From positions 1-9,372 of the forward strand of contig SKPV01000154.1 in assembly GCA_007119345.1 (NCBI GenBank): a DNA stretch of 9,372 nt, read 5' to 3'. Shown here in pieces: positions 5,407 through 9,372 of the stretch. The stretch's first letter is position 1, and each line of letters begins with the position of its first letter. Source of the stretch: Halovivax sp. Lineage in GTDB: Archaea; Halobacteriota; Halobacteria; Halobacteriales; Natrialbaceae. The position numbers were made by a program, and so were the translations under genes. The notes beneath the pieces are model-generated. The model had not been told where the DNA came from, searched no databases, and worked only from the letters and a program-made list of their open reading frames with translations.

Positions 5407-5517
5407 CGCCGTTCGGTCGACCCCGGCGCCGCGTCGTTCGACCACCTCGATGCCCCGCCGTTCGGTCGACCCCGGCGCCGCGTCGTTCGACGACCCCGAT
5501 GACGCGCCGTTCGGTCG
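5407..5517. repeat. 49-bp tandem repeats, two full copies plus a partial third
   Basis: Unit 1 (5407-5455) and unit 2 (5456-5504) are identical over their first 36 bases, which begin CGCCGTTCGGTCGACCCC, and differ at four positions in the last 13. A third copy starts at 5505 and matches for 13 bases before diverging. The period is exactly 49. The array lies in the divergent spacer between the transporter and cupin genes. Open frames through it are Arg-rich and period-locked, so it is not coding. Confidence 0.92.
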
Positions 5518-5535
5518 GTCCGGCCCGTCGACTCG

Positions 5536-5551
5536 CCGTTCGAACGAACGG
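5536..5551. promoter_or_regulatory. Operator-like dyad upstream of the cupin promoter
   Basis: CCGTTCG-AA-CGAACGG is a perfect 7-bp inverted repeat with a 2-base centre. It ends about 11 bases upstream of the cupin TATA-like box, where an archaeal activator, or a repressor blocking TFB, would bind. Its half-site also occurs in the adjacent 49-bp repeats. The binding role is inferred. Confidence 0.5.
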
Positions 5552-5561
5552 TGCGGTCAAC

Positions 5562-5570
5562 GCTTTTGAC
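5562..5570 (+). promoter_or_regulatory. TATA-like box of the cupin gene
   Basis: GCTTTTGAC is centred about 27 bases before the ATG at 5593. It supports a leaderless start there and rules out the longer frame that opens at 5551 upstream of this box. Confidence 0.6.
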
Positions 5571-5592
5571 CCGTCGCGGTGATCCGGCGTCC

Positions 5593-6063
5593 ATGGAGAA
5601 AGTCCGCGTCGAAGACCTCGAGAACCGGATGGGGCCGGCGGACGTGAAGCGGCCGCTCTCGCGGGCGCTGGGAACCGAACACGTCGCCGTCAACTACTAC
5701 GAACTCGACCCCGGCGAGAGCTTCGCGTTCGGGTACCACAGCCACGAGGCCCAGGAGGAGCTGTTCGTCGTGCGCGAGGGGACGGTCACCTTCGAGACCG
5801 CCGAGGGCGACGTCGCGGTCGGCGCGGGCGAGGCGATCCGGTTCGAGCCCGGGGAGTCCCAGCGCGGCGTGAACGCGGGCGACGAGCGCGTGGTCGCCCT
5901 CGCGATCGGCGCGCCGAAAGATCCCGGCGAACTCTCCCTCCTTCGGGAGTGCGTCCAGTGTGGTACCCGCACGCCGGCCAGCGTCTCGCTCACCGAGGAT
6001 CGGAAGGCGATCGTCACGACCTGCCTGGAGTGCGGGATGGAAACCGGCCGCTACACGGAGTGA
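5593..6063 (+). CDS. Cupin domain protein with C-terminal zinc ribbon
   Basis: The protein has 156 residues from the ATG at 5593, chosen because of the TATA-like box 27 bases upstream. Residues about 30-108 form a single cupin barrel. Motif 1 reads GYHSHEAQEELFVVREG, with His49, His51 and Glu56 as expected metal ligands. Motif 2 reads EPGESQRGVN (about 85-94), where the usual His position is Gln90. The C-terminal part (about 118-150) adds a zinc ribbon with Cys120/Cys123 (CVQC) and Cys144/Cys147 (CLEC). It is soluble, with no signal peptide or membrane segment. Small cupins range from metal-dependent enzymes to ligand sensors, and the substrate here is unknown. The ribbon suggests a partner-binding or nucleic-acid-binding role, which is inference. 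An operator-like dyad lies directly upstream. The asparaginase gene follows after 87 bases on the same strand and could be partly co-transcribed. Confidence 0.87.
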   Translation: MEKVRVEDLENRMGPADVKRPLSRALGTEHVAVNYYELDPGESFAFGYHSHEAQEELFVVREGTVTFETAEGDVAVGAGEAIRFEPGESQRGVNAGDERVVALAIGAPKDPGELSLLRECVQCGTRTPASVSLTEDRKAIVTTCLECGMETGRYTE

Positions 6064-6150
6064 GCCCGGTCGAGTTCACTCGTCGGACGGGAACGAGCGC
6101 GCGGGGATTCGCCGCGGCAGACATTTGGCCCGGCCCCCCGATGAGGCGGT

Positions 6151-7155
6151 ATGCCCCGCGTACGCATCGTGAGCACGGGCGGGACCATCGCCAGCACGGC
6201 CGCCGACGGGGAGGCGTCGGGGAAGACGCCCACCCTCTCGGGCGACGACCTGCTGGAAGCGGTCCCGGAACTCGACGATCACGCCGAGATCGAGGTCGAC
6301 GACGTCCGTCAGGTCTCCGGCTTCCAGGCGACGGTGGCGGATCTCGTCGCGGTCCTCGACGCGGTCGAGCGCGCCGCGGCCGACGGCGTCGACGGCGTCG
6401 TCGTCACCCACGGGACGGACACGATGGAAGAGACCGCCTACGCGATCGACCTGGCGTGCGGGACCGTCGTCGACCGTCCCGTCGTCTGTACCGGCGCCCA
6501 GCGGCCGGCCGACCGCCTCGGGACGGACGGTCCGGCGAACCTCCTGGCGGCCGTCCGGGCCGCCGCGGACGACCGAGTGCGCGAGGGGGGCGGGACCTAC
6601 CTCGCCTTCGACGACGAGCTCCACGCGGCTCGCTGGGTCACCAAGGCGCACACCAGCGCCCTCGGGACGTTCGAGTCGCCCGGAACGGGCCCCGTCGGGG
6701 AGTTCGCGCCCGACGGGCTCCGATTCTTCCGCGAACCCCGACGTTACTCGACGCCGATTCCGGACGCTCGCCCCGACTCCGCGGTCCGGGTCGAACTGAT
6801 CACGAACGCGCTCGGCGTCGACGGGCGACGGATCGAGCGAGCGGTCGAGGACGGTGCCGACGGTATCGTCGTCGCCGGGACGGGGCTGGGGAATACGACC
6901 GCCGAACTCGGCGCGGCGATCGAATCGGCGATCGCGGAGGGACTCCCCATCGTACTCGCCTCCAGGTGTCACGCGGGGACCACGGCGGGGCTGTACGGTG
7001 GTCCCGGCGGCGGCGCGACGCTGCTCGACGCCGGGGCGATCCCCGGCGGCGATCGCCAACCCTGGAAGGCGCGGATCGAACTGCTGCTGGCGCTCTCCGC
7101 GGGCCTCGATGCCGGTGAGATCCGGACGCAGTTCGAGGAATCGGCGTCGACCTGA
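6151..7155 (+). CDS. ansA: L-asparaginase (bacterial-type fold)
   Basis: This 334-residue cytosolic enzyme is predicted to hydrolyse L-asparagine to aspartate and ammonia. Both signatures are present: STGGTIAST around the nucleophile Thr12, and VVTHGTDTMEETAYAIDL with Thr89 and Asp90. A Lys165 in RWVTKAHTSALGTF matches the catalytic Lys (162 in E. coli AnsB). DGPANLLAAV (126-135) is another conserved segment. It is close in length to stand-alone asparaginases and lacks the extra N-terminal domain of GatD, so the amidotransferase subunit is unlikely. There is no signal peptide. The mobile lid normally carries a catalytic Tyr (Tyr25 in AnsB); here the lid segment GEASGKTPTLSG has none. The ATG at 6151 follows a weak AT-rich patch (ACATTTGGC, 6121-6129) at leaderless distance. 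It converges on the histidine kinase gene, with 52 bases between stops. Confidence 0.9.
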   Translation: MPRVRIVSTGGTIASTAADGEASGKTPTLSGDDLLEAVPELDDHAEIEVDDVRQVSGFQATVADLVAVLDAVERAAADGVDGVVVTHGTDTMEETAYAIDLACGTVVDRPVVCTGAQRPADRLGTDGPANLLAAVRAAADDRVREGGGTYLAFDDELHAARWVTKAHTSALGTFESPGTGPVGEFAPDGLRFFREPRRYSTPIPDARPDSAVRVELITNALGVDGRRIERAVEDGADGIVVAGTGLGNTTAELGAAIESAIAEGLPIVLASRCHAGTTAGLYGGPGGGATLLDAGAIPGGDRQPWKARIELLLALSAGLDAGEIRTQFEESAST

Positions 7156-7207
7156 GGGGACGATCGGGGGAATCGACGCAGGCGGCGGTCCGCCCGACTG
7201 GCGGTGA

Positions 7208-8824
7208 TCACGCATCCTGCTCGTCGGCTGCCGGGAGCGTGAACGAGAACGTCGATCCCTCGCCGACCTCGGAATCGACCCAGATCTCGCCGCCGTGGCG
7301 CTCGACGATGCGCTCACAGAGCGCGAGGCCGATCCCCGTGCCCGGGTGCTCCTCGCGGCCGTGGAGTCGCTGGAATACCTCGAAGACGCGATCCGTCTCG
7401 GCTGAATCGATCCCGACGCCCTCGTCGGCGACCGAGATCGTCGCCGTCCGGCCGCGTCGCTCGCCGGTAATCCGAACCCGCGGCGGGCCGTCGCCGCTGT
7501 ACTCGATCGCGTTGTGAAGCAGGTTCTGGAACACCTGCTGGAGCTGGCTCTCGTCGCCTACCACCCGCGGGAGCGACCCGATCGAGATTTCCGCATCGCT
7601 TTCCGCTCGCTTCATCTGCAGGTTCTCGAGGACGTCGTCGACCACCTCGTCGAGGTCGACCGGTTCGAGGGGCTCGCCCTGCGTATCCACCCGCGAGTAC
7701 TGGAGGAGACCGTCGATCATCGAGCGCATCCGGTCGGCGCCGTCGACGGCGTATTCGAGGAAGTCTTCGCCGTCGTCGTCGAGCTCGTCTGCGTACCGCC
7801 GCTCGATCAGTTGCAGGTAGCTCGAGACCATCCGCAGGGGCTCTTGCAGGTCGTGAGAGGCAGCGTACGCGAACTGCTCCAAGCGCTCGTTGGACGCTTC
7901 CAGTTGCTCGACGACCTCTTCGAGGCGCTCCTCGCGTTCGACCCGCTTCGTGACGTCCTGGGACATCCCCAGGGCGGCGAAGACGTCGCCGTCCGCGTCC
8001 GTGACGGGCACGAACTGGAATCGGTACACGCTATCTTCGATCGCGCGTTCGAACGTCGCGGGTTCGCCCCGGAGCGCGGCCTCGTATCGCTCTGTCACGA
8101 TATCGGCGAGCACCTGGGGGAGCACGTCGGGAACCCGCTCGCCCTCGATGTCCGACCGCGCGAGGTCGGTCTCGACCTCGAGCTCACCGGCGAGCGTGAC
8201 GTAGCGGAGGTTTCGGTCGACGAGCGCGACCACTCCGTTGGGGAAGTTCTCGACGAGCGTCTGGTAGAGCCGCTCGGTCTCCTCGAGTTCGCTCTTTGTC
8301 TCTTCGTTCTCGATCGCCGACGCGAGCACGTTCGCGACGCTCTTGACGAAGTTGGCGTCGTGGTCGGTGAACTCCCCGGGCGCTGTATCGTGTGTACCCA
8401 GCACGCCCCAGGGGTCTTCGACGGAGCCGACAATCACGCTGATTCCGCCCACGACGTCGTGACTGGTGAGCAGTTCGGGCCCGGAAAATCGCTCCTCGCT
8501 CCGGAGGTCGTCGACGATGACGGGTTCCTCGGAGAGCAGCGTGTATCCGGCCTGGGATTCGCGGTCGGTCGGGACGGTCGCTTCGCCGACCAGTCCCTCC
8601 TGCCAGCCGACGCCCTGTCGCAGGAAGAGGTCGCCGCCGCCGGGCAGCAACTCCAGCACCTTCGCGTACTCGTTGTCGAGCGTCTCGGCGACGACCGCGC
8701 ACGCCTCCGCCATCAGCCGGTCGAGGTCGTCGATTTCGAGGGCGCGCTGACCGAGGTCGGCGACGGCTTCCTGCTGGCGAACGCGCCTCCGGAGGTGGGC
8801 GTCCGCGCCTGCCGCGGAATCCAT
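7208..8824 (-). CDS. Soluble GAF-PAS sensor histidine kinase
   Basis: The protein has 538 residues from the ATG at 8824. A longer frame opens at 8866 but lies upstream of a TATA-like box (8851-8859), so the inner ATG is preferred. In order there are a GAF domain (about 20-175, ending GVLGTHDTAPGEFTDHDANF then VANVLASAIE), a PAS domain (about 185-295), and a coiled linker. Next come a HisKA domain with the phospho-acceptor His324 in YAASHDLQEPLRM, and an ATPase domain. The ATPase has the N box NLLHNAIEYS (Asn438), the G1 box DEGVGID (from Asp467), the F box FEVFQRLHG and the G2 box GTGIGLAL (about 495-502). All catalytic motifs look intact. No membrane helices are visible, so it probably senses a cytosolic cue, with the ligand unknown. 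No response regulator lies in the window, so it is an orphan kinase as far as can be seen. Confidence 0.92.
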   Translation of the reverse strand: MDSAAGADAHLRRRVRQQEAVADLGQRALEIDDLDRLMAEACAVVAETLDNEYAKVLELLPGGGDLFLRQGVGWQEGLVGEATVPTDRESQAGYTLLSEEPVIVDDLRSEERFSGPELLTSHDVVGGISVIVGSVEDPWGVLGTHDTAPGEFTDHDANFVKSVANVLASAIENEETKSELEETERLYQTLVENFPNGVVALVDRNLRYVTLAGELEVETDLARSDIEGERVPDVLPQVLADIVTERYEAALRGEPATFERAIEDSVYRFQFVPVTDADGDVFAALGMSQDVTKRVEREERLEEVVEQLEASNERLEQFAYAASHDLQEPLRMVSSYLQLIERRYADELDDDGEDFLEYAVDGADRMRSMIDGLLQYSRVDTQGEPLEPVDLDEVVDDVLENLQMKRAESDAEISIGSLPRVVGDESQLQQVFQNLLHNAIEYSGDGPPRVRITGERRGRTATISVADEGVGIDSAETDRVFEVFQRLHGREEHPGTGIGLALCERIVERHGGEIWVDSEVGEGSTFSFTLPAADEQDA

Positions 8825-8850
8825 TTCTGAAGACCGTATAAGAGGCACAG

Positions 8851-8859
8851 GTGTAAAGG
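8851..8859 (-). promoter_or_regulatory. TATA-like box of the histidine kinase gene
   Basis: On the minus strand CCTTTACAC is centred 31 bases upstream of the ATG at 8824. It places the transcript start close to that ATG and argues against translation from 8866. A second AT-rich patch (CTTATAC, about 8834-8842) is too close to the start to be its TATA box. Confidence 0.5.
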
Positions 8860-9052
8860 CTTTCATTGAAACGGGGGCCGGGCAGTCGGAGATCTGGGCG
8901 TCGGGACGCGCACTCGCCGTGACGGTCGACCGCGTGCCACGCTCCGATCGAGGGCGCCGATACCGCCTGCGACGGCCACGGTCTTCGGCCCACGCCGGCT
9001 GGCTGCTGGCGACAAGGGTTAGACTCGCCCGCCCCTATCGGTGACCGGAGCA
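8860..9052. other. Divergent spacer between kinase and oxidoreductase genes
   Basis: This GC-rich spacer shows no supported gene. Frames through it are Arg-rich and continue out of phase into the kinase. The only promoter-like patch for the plus-strand gene is GGGTTAGAC at 9017-9025, about 32 bases before its ATG, which is weak. Confidence 0.4.
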
Positions 9053-9372
9053 ATGGTACGTATCGGACTCGTGGGCGCGGGGGTGGCCGCCGCGGCCGCG
9101 ACGTTCGTGCTCGACACCGCCGCTCCGGACGCCGAGGTGACCGTCCTCGAGAAGTCCGGGGGCGTCTGTGGTCGCGCGGCGACCCGCCGGCACGGTGAGC
9201 TCGTCTACGACTACGGAGCCCACTACGTCAAATCCGAAGACGACGGGGTCGCGGACCTCCTCACCGACACGCTGAACGACGACGGCCTCGTCGACGTGAC
9301 CGAGCCGGTGTACGTCTTCGACGAATCGGGCGAGGTCTCGCCGGGGCGGGACGCCGACGAGCACAAGTGGAG
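9053..9372 (+). CDS. FAD-dependent oxidoreductase, partial (N-terminal part only)
   Basis: The frame opens at the ATG at 9053 and runs off the right edge, giving about 106 residues. It begins MVRIGLVGAGVAAAAATFVL, an N-terminal Rossmann beta-alpha-beta with the dinucleotide motif G-x-G-x(2)-A/G. An acidic residue follows at the end of the second strand (VTVLEKSGG), as expected for binding the FAD ribose. CGRAATRR and the later YDYGAHYVKS segment resemble the amine-oxidase/renalase-like group of flavoproteins. The substrate is unknown. No signal peptide is clear, so it is probably cytosolic. The start is supported by the fold beginning at residue 3. Its promoter is weak (GGGTTAGAC near 9017-9025). 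The C-terminal substrate domain lies outside the window, so the subfamily is uncertain. Confidence 0.8.
   Translation, partial: MVRIGLVGAGVAAAAATFVLDTAAPDAEVTVLEKSGGVCGRAATRRHGELVYDYGAHYVKSEDDGVADLLTDTLNDDGLVDVTEPVYVFDESGEVSPGRDADEHKW

Noticed and set aside
4102..5445. Open frame of 447 codons on the minus strand overlapping the MFS gene in another frame
   Set aside because: Arg/Gly-rich, not hydrophobic, and out of phase with the clear 12-helix transporter.
6151..7155. GatD subunit of the Glu-tRNA(Gln) amidotransferase
   Set aside because: The asparaginase motifs start at residue 8, leaving no room for the N-terminal domain found in GatD.
6076..7317. Open frame of 413 codons on the minus strand opposite the asparaginase
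   Set aside because: Arg-rich antisense frame covering intact asparaginase signatures, with no domain or promoter.
7514..8830. Open frame of 438 codons on the plus strand opposite the histidine kinase
   Set aside because: Acidic and long enough to tempt, but it is the antisense of intact kinase motifs (H, N, G1, F, G2 boxes). It has no promoter and no recognisable domain.
1..9372. Defence island, prophage or mobile element
   Set aside because: No integrase, transposase, toxin-antitoxin, restriction or phage structural gene is visible, and composition is even along the window.

Overview
The window reads as chromosomal DNA from a haloarchaeon (class Halobacteria). It is very GC-rich, the proteins are strongly acidic (Asp/Glu-rich, Lys-poor), and several genes have an archaeal TATA-like box about 26-31 bases upstream of the start codon, as expected for leaderless mRNAs. 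Several products also look like haloarchaeal families: DUF5611-like, DUF7093-like and DUF6432-like small proteins, a zinc-type 7Fe ferredoxin, and a GAF-PAS histidine kinase. There is no sign of a plasmid, virus, transposase, integrase, CRISPR array, rRNA or intact tRNA.

Layout. At 1-305 (minus) is the N-terminal part of a membrane protein cut by the window edge, with its own TATA box and three perfect 29-bp tandem repeats directly upstream. At 461-1567 (minus) is a YgfZ/GcvT-fold folate-binding protein. From 1568 to 1855 is a structured, apparently non-coding spacer. At 1856-2149 (minus) is a small winged-helix-like protein, divergent from a protein with a zinc ribbon at each end (2255-3001, plus). 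A DUF5611-like protein follows at 3094-3477 (plus). It converges on a zinc-containing ferredoxin (3697-4020, minus), which lies downstream of an MFS transporter (4128-5300, minus) but has its own promoter. The divergent region 5301-5592 carries 49-bp tandem repeats and an operator-like dyad. Then come a cupin-zinc ribbon protein (5593-6063, plus) and an L-asparaginase (6151-7155, plus). The asparaginase converges on a soluble GAF-PAS histidine kinase (7208-8824, minus). The window ends in the N-terminal part of an FAD-dependent oxidoreductase (9053-9372, plus).

Functional picture. Most genes look like separate transcription units with their own promoters, not one operon. Two products relate to Fe-S or electron-transfer biology (the YgfZ-like protein and the ferredoxin), two carry zinc ribbons, and one is a sensor kinase with no response regulator in view. 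I do not see a coherent new multi-gene system. The most unusual items are non-coding (the 29-bp promoter repeats, the 49-bp repeats, the cupin-promoter dyad and a tRNA T-arm-like inverted repeat), plus residue changes in otherwise known families: a His-to-Cys change at a ferredoxin zinc ligand position, Gln in place of a cupin metal His, and an asparaginase lid without the usual Tyr.
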